Below are positions 51,640 through 60,061 of a stretch of 64,000 bases of DNA, one piece after another. Within the stretch, counting starts at the first letter, position 1. Each line of letters begins with the position of its first letter. Origin of the DNA: DASWIP01 sp036397635 (GTDB lineage Bacteria; Actinomycetota; AC-67); assembly GCA_036397635.1 (NCBI GenBank), contig DASWIP010000128.1:1-64000 (forward strand), read 5' to 3'. The notes beneath the pieces were generated by a model. That model made no database searches and was not told the DNA's origin. It saw nothing but the letters and a program-made list of their open reading frames with translations. The position numbers were made by a program, and so were the translations under genes.

Positions 51640-52461
51640 TCAACGGGACGGGGTGATCTGATCGCGGCCGATCGTGACGTCGAAACTCGTCCGGTCGCCG
51701 CGGTACAGCGCTCGGAAATGCTCGAACGGTGCGCCATCCTGATCCAGCGTCGTGGCGGTCAGCGCGAGCACGGGCGCGCGCGGTTCCAGCTCGAGCAGCT
51801 CCGCGGTCTCTGCGCCGGCGGCGACGGCCTCGATGCGGCGCGTGCCGCCCTGGGCGAAGACGCCGAACTCCTCGACCATCACGTGGTAGAGGCTGCGGTC
51901 GGCCAGGTCCATCTCGGCCAGCGACGCGAACCGAGGCACCGGCAAGTAGGTGTCCACCTTGACGATCGGCTCTCCGTCCACCCGCCGGACGCGCGTGAGG
52001 TGCACGACCTCGCTGCGCATGCTGACCCCGAGCGAGGGGGCGACCTGGGGTGGGACGGGGGAGATCTCCTGCTCGAGGATCTCTGTCTCGATCAGGCGAC
52101 CCCGCTCGGCCATCTCGTCGGCGAAGCCGCGCAGCTCCTGGACCACCAGGTCGGCGATCTTGGGCCTGCTGACGAAGGTGCCGCGGCCCTTCTCCTTGTG
52201 CACCAGGCCGTCGGCGACCAGCTCGTTGAGCGCCTGCCGGACGACCGTGCGGGACACCCCGAAGAACGTGCACAGGTCGGCTTCGGCCGGCAGGGCCTCG
52301 CCGGGATGCCATTGGCCGCGCGCGATGTTGTCCCGGAGGACGTCGGCGAGCTGGGCGTAGTAGGGGACGGCCGCGCGCCGGCGGATCGCGGCTGCGTCGG
52401 CATCCGCGGGTGGCCGTCGTCTCAGCCTGGCTGTCTCGTAGGCGGGGGCCGTTTCCGTCAT
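51640..52461 (-). CDS. GntR-family regulator with UTRA domain (HutC type)
   Basis: The 273-aa repressor has an N-terminal winged HTH (about 35-95: YYAQLADVLRDNIARGQWHPGEALPAEADLCTFFGVSRTVVRQALNELVADGLVHKEKGRGTFV) and a C-terminal UTRA ligand domain (about 115-265), as in regulators of sugar or amino-sugar uptake. It heads the glycosidase-kinase-isomerase operon 16 nt upstream. A perfect 14-bp palindrome lies 8 nt before its start between it and the divergent LivHM operon; it is probably its operator and could control both sides. Confidence 0.85.
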   Translation of the reverse strand: MTETAPAYETARLRRRPPADADAAAIRRRAAVPYYAQLADVLRDNIARGQWHPGEALPAEADLCTFFGVSRTVVRQALNELVADGLVHKEKGRGTFVSRPKIADLVVQELRGFADEMAERGRLIETEILEQEISPVPPQVAPSLGVSMRSEVVHLTRVRRVDGEPIVKVDTYLPVPRFASLAEMDLADRSLYHVMVEEFGVFAQGGTRRIEAVAAGAETAELLELEPRAPVLALTATTLDQDGAPFEHFRALYRGDRTSFDVTIGRDQITPSR

Positions 52462-52469
52462 CCTATACT

Positions 52470-52483
52470 CCTGTCATGACAGG
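52470..52483. promoter_or_regulatory. palindromic operator, likely for the GntR regulator
   Basis: CCTGTCATGACAGG is a perfect palindrome in the 84-bp gap between the divergent gntR gene (start 52461) and the livHM gene (start 52546). It overlaps the regulator's ribosome-binding site (AGGAG on the minus strand) and lies just downstream of a TATAGT -10 candidate near 52500-52505, so binding would block its transcription. Confidence 0.6.
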
Positions 52484-52545
52484 TTGGCGGCATCTACTAT
52501 AGTGCCTCCGTCGGCCCCGGTCGATCATTAGCTGCCATCTATCTC

Positions 52546-54759
52546 GTGCACGCGTTCCTGCGACTCGCCCGTGACCGCGTCGACCTCGTGGCGCTCGGTC
52601 TGCTGGTGCTCGCCGTCCCGTTCCTCCCCGGCGGTGTGCCGGGGGGCATCTACGGCGTCGGGCTGGTGGCCGGCGCGGGGCTTGCGCTCAACGCGGTCGG
52701 GCTGGTGCTGGTGTACCGCAGCCACCGGATCATCAACGTCTCGCAGATGCAGGTCGGGATCGTCGCCGCGGTCCTGTTCCGATTGATGGTCGAGCAGCGC
52801 GTGCTCCTGCGTGGCCTCCACGCGATCTGCGAGCCGTGCGTCGAGCGGGAGACCGGCGCGCTGCTCGCGACGAATTACTGGCTGTCGCTCGCGCTGAGCC
52901 TGGGGGCCGCGGTCGGCCTGGCCTGGGTGATCCACGCCTTCGTGGTCAAGCGGTTCGCCGACGCGCCGCGGCTGGTGCTGACCATCGCGACCATCGGGGT
53001 GGCGCAGCTGCTCGGGTCGTTACAGGAGGCACTGCCCGGCGTCTTCGCCACGGCCGAGCAGCGCGAGCTCAGCGCGATCCCGCGCGGCATCGCCGCGCCG
53101 CCGCCGGTGGACGTGTCCGTGGGCTGGTCGCCGGCGATCTTCCGGCTTCCGGACATCCTCACGATCGCGGTCGCCGGGGTCGTGCTCGGCTGGCTGGTGC
53201 GCTCGATGCGCGCGAGCCGCGGCGGCGTCGCGATCCGCGCGGCGGCCGAGAATCCCGCGCGCGCGTCCACGCTGGGCATCGACGTGGACCGGCTGAGCGG
53301 GCGCGTCTGGCTGATCGCCGGCGCGCTGTCCGGGATCGCCGGGATCCTCGGCGCGATGTCGTCTGCCTCGCCCGAGACCGGCGCGCTCAGCGTTGCCGCG
53401 CTCGTGCGCGTGCTCGCGGTCGCGGTGATCGCCGGCATGAGCTCGATCCCGATCGCGATCGCGGCCGCGTTCGCGCTCGGCCTGTTCGACCAGGGGATGC
53501 TGTGGGTCTTCGGGTCCACCACCAGCGTCGACGGCCTGCTGACGGTCGTGATCCTGGGTGTGCTGCTGCTGCAGCGCGCGCGCACGTCGCGGGCCGAGCA
53601 GGAGCTGGTCGGCGCGTGGCGAGCAGCGCGCGAAGCCCGCCCGACCCCCGCCGAGTTGAAGGACCTGCCGCCGGTGAGGCGCTGGCGTCGCATCGGCGTG
53701 ATCGCCGGGGTGGTCGCGCTGCTCGGCGCGCCGTTCGCCTTGACGCCGACGCAGGTCAACCTCGGCGCCATCATCCCCATCTTCGCCATCGTCGGGATGT
53801 CGCTGCTGATCTTGTCGGGGTGGGCGGGACAGATCAGCCTCGGCCAGTTCGCGCTCGCCGCGGTCGGCGCGACCGTCGCGGCGCTCGCCGCGTCGGATCT
53901 GGGGCTGCCGTTGCTGCTCGCGCTGATCCTCGGCGTCCTCGCGGGGGCGCTCGTGGCCGTGCTGGTGGGGATCCCCGCGCTGCGGATGCGCGGGCTCCAC
54001 CTTGCGATCACGACGCTGGCCGTCGCGGTCGCGACCAGCGCGGTGCTTTTGAACCCGGACATGCTCGGCGGTCACCTTCCGACCGACCTCGAGCGTCCGG
54101 TGTTCCTCGGCCTGGACCTGAACGATCACCGCACGTTCTTCTACGTGGCCGTCGCGATGCTGGGTTTGGTCGTCGCCGCGACGCTCGGGCTGCGGCGCTC
54201 GAAGGTGGGGCGCGCGCTGCTCGCGGCGCGGGACAACGAGGCCGCCGCGCAGTCCTACGGCGTCAACCTGGTGCGCGCGCGCCTGACCGCGTTCGCGATC
54301 TCGGGCGGGTTCGCCGGGCTCGCCGGAGGGCTGTTCGCCTACCACCAGGGCGGCGTGCATGCCGCGAGCTTCTCGCCCGAGGTGAGCATCACCATGTTCG
54401 TGATGGCGGTGATCGGCGGGCTGGGTTCGGTCGCCGGCCCGATTCTCGGCGCGGCGTACGTCGGCGCGCTGAGCCTCGCGGCCGTGTCGCCGTTCGTGCT
54501 GTTCCTCGCCACCGGCGGCGGGCTGGTCGTGCTGCTGCTGATGCTGCCGGGCGGGATCGCGCAACTGGTGTTCGACGTGCGCGACGCGATGCTGCGCCGC
54601 GTCGCCCAGCGCTACGACATCGCGGTCCCGAGCCTGCTGGGGGATCGCGTGACCGGCGACGCGCGCCTGCCCATCGCGGCCGGCGCGGCGTTCGTGCCTC
54701 GCCGCTACCGCTTGGACGGCCAATGGCGTATCGCGCCGGAGGAGACCCCGACGCCGTGA
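52546..54759 (+). CDS. livHM: LivH-LivM fusion ABC permease (second system)
   Basis: A 737-aa protein with a LivH-like half (about 1-345: GVPGGIYGVGLVAGAGLALNAVGLVLVYRSHRIINVSQMQVG) and a LivM-like half (about 385-690: LSGWAGQISLGQFALAAVGATVAALAAS, LLAARDNEAAAQSYGVNLVRARLTAFAISGGFAGLAGGLFAY). The GTG start at 52546 lacks a strong Shine-Dalgarno sequence. The stop overlaps the next gene (GTGA), which brings both ATPases, so the pair makes a complete transporter core without a binding protein. It is clearly different in sequence from the LivHM at 14356-16278. Confidence 0.9.
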   Translation: MHAFLRLARDRVDLVALGLLVLAVPFLPGGVPGGIYGVGLVAGAGLALNAVGLVLVYRSHRIINVSQMQVGIVAAVLFRLMVEQRVLLRGLHAICEPCVERETGALLATNYWLSLALSLGAAVGLAWVIHAFVVKRFADAPRLVLTIATIGVAQLLGSLQEALPGVFATAEQRELSAIPRGIAAPPPVDVSVGWSPAIFRLPDILTIAVAGVVLGWLVRSMRASRGGVAIRAAAENPARASTLGIDVDRLSGRVWLIAGALSGIAGILGAMSSASPETGALSVAALVRVLAVAVIAGMSSIPIAIAAAFALGLFDQGMLWVFGSTTSVDGLLTVVILGVLLLQRARTSRAEQELVGAWRAAREARPTPAELKDLPPVRRWRRIGVIAGVVALLGAPFALTPTQVNLGAIIPIFAIVGMSLLILSGWAGQISLGQFALAAVGATVAALAASDLGLPLLLALILGVLAGALVAVLVGIPALRMRGLHLAITTLAVAVATSAVLLNPDMLGGHLPTDLERPVFLGLDLNDHRTFFYVAVAMLGLVVAATLGLRRSKVGRALLAARDNEAAAQSYGVNLVRARLTAFAISGGFAGLAGGLFAYHQGGVHAASFSPEVSITMFVMAVIGGLGSVAGPILGAAYVGALSLAAVSPFVLFLATGGGLVVLLLMLPGGIAQLVFDVRDAMLRRVAQRYDIAVPSLLGDRVTGDARLPIAAGAAFVPRRYRLDGQWRIAPEETPTP

Positions 54760-57700
54760 GCATCGACGAGCGCGAGATCGGGCCGGACGCGGCGCCGCTG
54801 CCGGAGGAGGTTGCGCCGCGCGCGCTCGTCCCGAGCGCGCGCGAGCGCGAGGCCGGCGCGCCCGCGCCGCACCGGATCGGGCGTTCGGCCGATCCGGTGC
54901 GCGCAACCCCCACGTTCAAGCTGCGGGACTGGCTGAGGTCGTGGAGCCCGCGCGCGCTGCTCGCAGGCGCGCCGGCGTTCCCGATCGTGGCGCTCGGCCT
55001 GTTCCAGGTGATCCAGCAGTGGGACGACGCCGCGTGGGGCGTGCTCCTGCCGGAGGTGCGCGCAGAGTTCCGGCTCGACACCGACTTCATCCTGACCCTG
55101 AACGCGGTGCTCGGGCTGGTGATGCTGCAACTGCTCGGCCCCTTGTTCGGGTACCTGGCCGACCGGATCCGTCGGGTCAACCTGCTGCGCGCCGGCGCGA
55201 TCATCGCCAACGTGTCGTCGATGGCGACCGGCGCCGCCGCCGGCGTGCCGCATCTGATCCTCGGACGCGTCGGCGTGAACGTGGGCACCGCGGTGCTACA
55301 GCCGACGGGATTGCCCCTGATCGCCGACTGGTATCCGTCACGGACGCGCGCGCGCCTGCTGTTCGCGCTCGCCGTGTTCGGCGGGGTGGGCGCGGTCGCG
55401 GGGCCGCTGCTCGGCGGCTATCTGGGCACGCGCTACGGGTGGAGGGTGTCGCTGTACGGGCTGGGGGTCGTGGCCCTGGTCGTCACGGTGCTGACGTTCC
55501 TGCTGCGCGAGCCTCCGCGGGGCTATCAGGACCGTCTCGAGATGGGCGCCGACGAGCAGCGCGCCCGGCGCGAGCAACCGCCGATTGGCTGGCGCGAGGG
55601 ATGGCGCACCGCGGCGAGCATCCGCACGATCCGCCGGCTGTGGTTCGTCGCACCCTTCTCGGCGGCGATTAACTTCGCGGTCATCAGCTTCATGAGCACC
55701 TACTACGCCGAGGAGTTCGGCGTCGGTCTGTCCGGGCGCAGCTACATCAGCGCGCTGTCGCTGGCGGTCGCTGTTGCGCTGCTGATCGCCGCCGGTCCTA
55801 TCGCCGACCGCATCCTCATCCGCAGCCCGGGCCGGTTCATGGCAGCGATGGGGCTGGTGTTCGTGATCCAGGCGGGCGGATTCCTGATGCTGTGGTTCAC
55901 GCCTTGGCTCGGCGTGGCGGTCGGGATCAACCTCGTGATGGTCGCGCTCAACGGCCTGTTCCTCCCCGCCTTCTACACCCTGCTGACCATGGTCGTCCCC
56001 GCGCGCGTCCGCGGCCTGGGCATCGCGACGCTCGGGCCCTGGCTGGCGCTCGGCGCGCCGCTGATCGCCGCGGTCCTCGCGCTGGGATCCAACACGGGCC
56101 TGCGTCCAGCGATGCTGCTGTTCGTCCCGATGGCGCTGCTCGGCTCGGCGATCATCGGCACGGCCGGCGCCGGCGTCGGCCGCGACATCCGAGCCTCGCG
56201 CGCGGCCAGCATGGCCGAAGCCGAAGCCGACCGCGCCCGCGAGGCGGGGCGCGCGAAGCTGCTCGTGTGTCGCGAGGTCGACGTGCACTACGACGGCGTG
56301 CAGATCCTGTTCGAGGTGGACCTCGACGTCGCCGAAGGCGAGATCGTCGCGCTGCTCGGCACGAACGGGGCCGGCAAGTCGACGTTGCTGCGCGCGATCG
56401 CCGGCGTGTCGGAAGCCACCGGCGGCGCGATCTTCTACGACGGCCGCGACATCACCCACAACCCGCCCCACGCGACCGCGGCCGCCGGCGTGGTGATGCT
56501 GCCGGGCGGCCGCGCGATCTTCCCCACGCTGAGCGTGCGCGAGAACCTTCGCGCAGCCGCGTGGCTGCGGGGCGAGACCGACGAGGGCGTCGAGGAGATC
56601 CTGGGGATGTTCCCCGCGCTGCGGGAGCGGCTCGACGTCGCGGCCGGCGACATGTCCGGTGGCGAGCAGCAGATGCTCGCGCTCGGGCAGGCGTTCCTGA
56701 TGCGCCCGCGGCTGCTGATGATCGACGAGCTATCCCTCGGGCTGGCGCCGGCGGTGGTGGCGCAGCTGCTCGACATCCTGCGCGCGATCCACGCGCAGGG
56801 CACGACCATCCTGCTGGTCGAGCAGTCGGTCAACCTCGCGCTGTCGATCGCCGAGCGCGCGGTGTTCATGGAGAAGGGCGAGGTGCGCTACGACGGGCCG
56901 GCCGCCGAGCTGCTGGGACGCGGCGACGTCGTGCGCGCGGTGTTCCTGGGCGGCGCGGTCACCGGCGCGGACCTGACGCGGCCGCGCGACCGGCGCCGCG
57001 CCGAGGAGACCCGGCGCACGGTGTTGCGCGCCGAGGGACTGACGGTGCGCTACGGGGGCGTAACCGCCATCGACGACGTGTCTCTCCACGTGGACGAGCG
57101 CGAGATCGTGGGCATCATCGGGCCCAACGGCGCCGGCAAGACCACGCTGTTCGACGCCCTCAGCGGCTTCGCGTCGGTGGTGGCGGGACGGGTGCTGCTC
57201 GACGAGGCCGAGGTGACGACGCTGCGGCCGGACGAGCGCGCGCGCCTCGGGCTGACGCGCTCGTTCCAAAGCGTGCGGCTGTTCCCGACCATGACCGCCC
57301 GCGAGGCGGTCGCGGTCGCGTTGGAGCGTCACCTCGACGACGAGAGCGCGCTCGCCGCGATGACCTGGGCGCCGAAGCTGCGCGCGCTCGAGCGCCGGCA
57401 CGCGCGCCGTATCGACGGGCTGCTCGCACTGCTCGGCTTGCGCGGTCACGGCGACAAGTTCGTCGCGGAGCTGTCCACCGCGATGCGGCGGATCGTGGAC
57501 CTCGCCTGCGTGACCGCGACCGAGCCGAAGGTGCTGCTCCTCGACGAGCCCTCCAGCGGGCTCGCGCAATCAGAGGCGGAGGAGCTTGGGCCGCTGCTCG
57601 CGCGGCTGGTGCGCGAAACCGGCTGCGGCCTGGCGATCATCGAGCACGACATCGGGCTGGTGACCGCGCTGTCCGAGCGAATGATCGCGATGGACCTCGG

Positions 57701-57815
57701 ACGCGTGATCGCAGAAGGCGACCCGGCCGAGGTGGTCGCGAACCCGGACGTGATCCGCGCCGCGCTCGGCGGACGCGATGACCTGATCAGACGAACCCAG
57801 AGCAGAAAGGCGTGA
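54756..57815 (+). CDS. MFS transporter - LivF ATPase - LivG ATPase fusion protein
   Basis: One uninterrupted 1019-aa frame carries three modules. Residues about 70-470 are a 12-helix major facilitator domain (motif A as GYLADRIRRVN; VLQPTGLPLIADWYPSRTRARLLFALAVFGGVGAVAGPLLGGYLG). Residues about 500-745 are a LivF-like ATPase (GTNGAGKST near 535, LPGGRAIFPTLSVRENL, MSGGEQQ, LLMIDELSLGLAP). Residues about 756-1010 are a LivG-like ATPase (GPNGAGKT near 789, LGLTRSFQSVRLFPTMTAREAV, LSTAMRRIVDL, LLLDEPSSGL). It overlaps livHM by 4 nt. Fusion of a secondary carrier with both Liv ATPases is not a standard architecture; no frameshift or stop breaks it, so it looks genuine. Confidence 0.85.
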   Translation: MSIDEREIGPDAAPLPEEVAPRALVPSAREREAGAPAPHRIGRSADPVRATPTFKLRDWLRSWSPRALLAGAPAFPIVALGLFQVIQQWDDAAWGVLLPEVRAEFRLDTDFILTLNAVLGLVMLQLLGPLFGYLADRIRRVNLLRAGAIIANVSSMATGAAAGVPHLILGRVGVNVGTAVLQPTGLPLIADWYPSRTRARLLFALAVFGGVGAVAGPLLGGYLGTRYGWRVSLYGLGVVALVVTVLTFLLREPPRGYQDRLEMGADEQRARREQPPIGWREGWRTAASIRTIRRLWFVAPFSAAINFAVISFMSTYYAEEFGVGLSGRSYISALSLAVAVALLIAAGPIADRILIRSPGRFMAAMGLVFVIQAGGFLMLWFTPWLGVAVGINLVMVALNGLFLPAFYTLLTMVVPARVRGLGIATLGPWLALGAPLIAAVLALGSNTGLRPAMLLFVPMALLGSAIIGTAGAGVGRDIRASRAASMAEAEADRAREAGRAKLLVCREVDVHYDGVQILFEVDLDVAEGEIVALLGTNGAGKSTLLRAIAGVSEATGGAIFYDGRDITHNPPHATAAAGVVMLPGGRAIFPTLSVRENLRAAAWLRGETDEGVEEILGMFPALRERLDVAAGDMSGGEQQMLALGQAFLMRPRLLMIDELSLGLAPAVVAQLLDILRAIHAQGTTILLVEQSVNLALSIAERAVFMEKGEVRYDGPAAELLGRGDVVRAVFLGGAVTGADLTRPRDRRRAEETRRTVLRAEGLTVRYGGVTAIDDVSLHVDEREIVGIIGPNGAGKTTLFDALSGFASVVAGRVLLDEAEVTTLRPDERARLGLTRSFQSVRLFPTMTAREAVAVALERHLDDESALAAMTWAPKLRALERRHARRIDGLLALLGLRGHGDKFVAELSTAMRRIVDLACVTATEPKVLLLDEPSSGLAQSEAEELGPLLARLVRETGCGLAIIEHDIGLVTALSERMIAMDLGRVIAEGDPAEVVANPDVIRAALGGRDDLIRRTQSRKA

Positions 57816-57819
57816 TCCG

Positions 57820-58806
57820 ATGCCCCCACGCAAGAAGCCCATGACCCGGGACGAGTTCGCCGAGACCTTCGAGACGATGGCGGTCAACATCGGCCGCGTG
57901 ATCAAGGGCAAGGACGACGTGATCCGCACTGCGCTGGTCGCGATGCTCGCCGACGGGCACACCCTGTTCGAGGACGCGCCGGGAACCGGCAAGACCATGC
58001 TCGCGCGCGCGATCGGGCTGACCATCGACGCGAAGGTGATGCGGATCCAATGCACGCCCGACCTGCTTCCCTCCGACGTGACCGGCTCGCCGGTGCTGGA
58101 CCGCAAGAGCGGACGCTTCGAGTTTCGCGAGGGACCGATCTTCGGCAACATCGTGCTCGCCGACGAGATCAACCGCGCGACGCCCAAGACACAGTCGGCC
58201 TTCCTGGAGGCGATGCAGGAGCGCACGATCACCTCCGACGGCGTGACCTACGCGCTGCCGAACCCGTTCTTCGTGCTCGCGACCCAGAACCCGATCGAGC
58301 TCTCCGGGACCTTCCCGCTGCCGGAGGCCCAGCTCGACCGGTTCATGTTCAAGCTCACGCTGGGCTACCCGGACCGGCTCGCGGAAGCCGAGGTGCTCGA
58401 CGCGAACTTCGTGCACGAGGCGATCGAGGACCTGACGCCGGTGATCGAGCCGAGCAACCTGATCGAGATGATGCAGTGGGCGACCGGGGTGACCGTGTCC
58501 GAGGCGATCAGGCTGTACGTCGTGGACCTGGTCGCGGCGACCCGGCAGGAACAGGCGCTGCAGCTCGGCGCGTCCACGCGCGCGTCGCTGGCGTTGATGC
58601 GAGCATCGCGCGTGCTCGCCGCCTCGCAGGGCCGCGAGGACGTCGTACCCGACGACGTGCGCGCGCTCGCTCATCCGGTGCTCGTGCACCGGCTGATCCT
58701 GTCTCCCGACGCGGTCTTGCGCGACGAGACCGTCGAGCAGGTGATCGAGCGCGTGCTCGCGCGCGTGAAAGTGCCGACCGGGCTGAAGGGGAGCGCGAGT
58801 GCCTGA
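57820..58806 (+). CDS. moxR: MoxR-family AAA+ ATPase
   Basis: The 328-aa ATPase has Walker A EDAPGTGKTMLA (about residue 50-60), Walker B IVLADEINRATPKTQSAFLEAMQE, sensor 1 FVLATQNPIELSGTFPLPEAQLDRF and a C-terminal lid domain. MoxR proteins act as chaperones for von Willebrand/DUF58-type proteins. The next genes (DUF58, TgpA-like, lipoprotein) overlap by 4-8 nt, so this is the usual MoxR-DUF58-transglutaminase operon. It starts 4 nt after the MFS-ATPase fusion, so it may be co-transcribed with it. Confidence 0.92.
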   Translation: MPPRKKPMTRDEFAETFETMAVNIGRVIKGKDDVIRTALVAMLADGHTLFEDAPGTGKTMLARAIGLTIDAKVMRIQCTPDLLPSDVTGSPVLDRKSGRFEFREGPIFGNIVLADEINRATPKTQSAFLEAMQERTITSDGVTYALPNPFFVLATQNPIELSGTFPLPEAQLDRFMFKLTLGYPDRLAEAEVLDANFVHEAIEDLTPVIEPSNLIEMMQWATGVTVSEAIRLYVVDLVAATRQEQALQLGASTRASLALMRASRVLAASQGREDVVPDDVRALAHPVLVHRLILSPDAVLRDETVEQVIERVLARVKVPTGLKGSASA

Positions 58807-60061
58807 GCAGGTCCGGCGGCTCGCGCGACCGACCGCGTCGGGCGTGCTCGGCGTGGTCGAGCGCGTGACCGGCCTGACGCCTGCCGGCGTGGTGGTGCTG
58901 GGCGTTGCGGGGCTCGGGTGGCTGGTCGGATGGCGCACGGGCGGCCGCGTGCTGTTCCTGATGGCCTACGGCGCCGCCGGGTTCGTGGTCGCGCTCGCGC
59001 TGCTCGGACGGCGTGCGCCGGCGATCACGGCCGCGCGCTCGGACCTGCCGATGCGTATCCGCGAGCAGCAGACGGTCTCCGTCGAGCTGACCGTGGCGGC
59101 GCGCCGGCGGCTGACCGGGCTGGTGCTCGAGGAGCAACAACATCCGCTGGTCGGCGCGCCGGTGCAACTGCTCGTCCCGTCGTTGCGACCCGGCCAGGAG
59201 GTGCGCCACCCCTACGCGTTCACCCCCGGCCTGCGCGGGGTGTATCCGGTCGGTCCGCTGACCGCGGTCGTCTCCGATCCGTTCGGGCTGACACGCCGGC
59301 GGGTCCCGGTGCTCGACGCCGTGGAGCTGATCGTGCACCCCAGCACCGAAGGCGTCACCGACCGGGTGCTCTCGCGCGAGTGGGAGGACCCGCCGGTGCG
59401 ACCGCCCGTGTCGAAGCCCTGGCCGACAGGCTTCGAGTTCTACGGGATGCGCGACTACGTGGAGGGCGACGACCCGCGCCGGATCGTGTGGCGCGCGGTC
59501 GCGCGCACCGGTCGCTACATGGTGCGCGAGTCCGAGCAGGGCATCACCGACCGCGTCACGATCGTGCTGGATACCAACGAGGCCGGCCACACCGACCTCA
59601 CGCCCTCGGACACGTTCGAGACCGCGGTGCGCGCGGTCGCGTCGGTGGCGGTGCGTCACCTGCGTGACGGGTTCCTGGTCCGCATCGAAACGCCCGAGGG
59701 GGTGCTGGTGCCCGGCGCGCGCGGGACCGCGAAGCGCACCACGATGCTGGATGCGCTGGCGCGCGTGCAGCGCGGCCGCGAGCAGCTCGCCGCCGCGATC
59801 CGCCGCGTGCTCGGCGATCCGCGCCGCGACACCCACCTGATCCTGGTGACGCCGCACCTCGACCACACCGCCGGCGCGATGCTGCGCGTGCTGCTCCAGC
59901 GGTCGGGGTCGATGACGTTCGTGCACGTGGTCGGGGAGGATCCCGACATCGACTCGCTGCAGCGCGCGGCCGCCCTCGGCTGTGAGGTCGTGGAACTGCG
60001 TGTCGGCGATCCGCTGGCGGCGGTGTTCCGCCGCTCGATCGGGGCGGGGATCCGCGGATGA
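58799..60061 (+). CDS. DUF58 domain-containing membrane protein
   Basis: The 420-aa protein has two N-terminal membrane helices (VVVLGVAGLGWLVGW, VLFLMAYGAAGFVVALALLG), an Ig-like beta region and the DUF58 signature EFYGMRDYVEGDDPRRIVWRAVARTGRYMVRE, followed by a VWA-like fold (RVTIVLDTNEAG). The GTG start overlaps moxR by 8 nt. DUF58 proteins are thought to work with MoxR ATPases in envelope assembly; the biochemical role is unknown. Confidence 0.9.
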   Translation: MPEQVRRLARPTASGVLGVVERVTGLTPAGVVVLGVAGLGWLVGWRTGGRVLFLMAYGAAGFVVALALLGRRAPAITAARSDLPMRIREQQTVSVELTVAARRRLTGLVLEEQQHPLVGAPVQLLVPSLRPGQEVRHPYAFTPGLRGVYPVGPLTAVVSDPFGLTRRRVPVLDAVELIVHPSTEGVTDRVLSREWEDPPVRPPVSKPWPTGFEFYGMRDYVEGDDPRRIVWRAVARTGRYMVRESEQGITDRVTIVLDTNEAGHTDLTPSDTFETAVRAVASVAVRHLRDGFLVRIETPEGVLVPGARGTAKRTTMLDALARVQRGREQLAAAIRRVLGDPRRDTHLILVTPHLDHTAGAMLRVLLQRSGSMTFVHVVGEDPDIDSLQRAAALGCEVVELRVGDPLAAVFRRSIGAGIRG

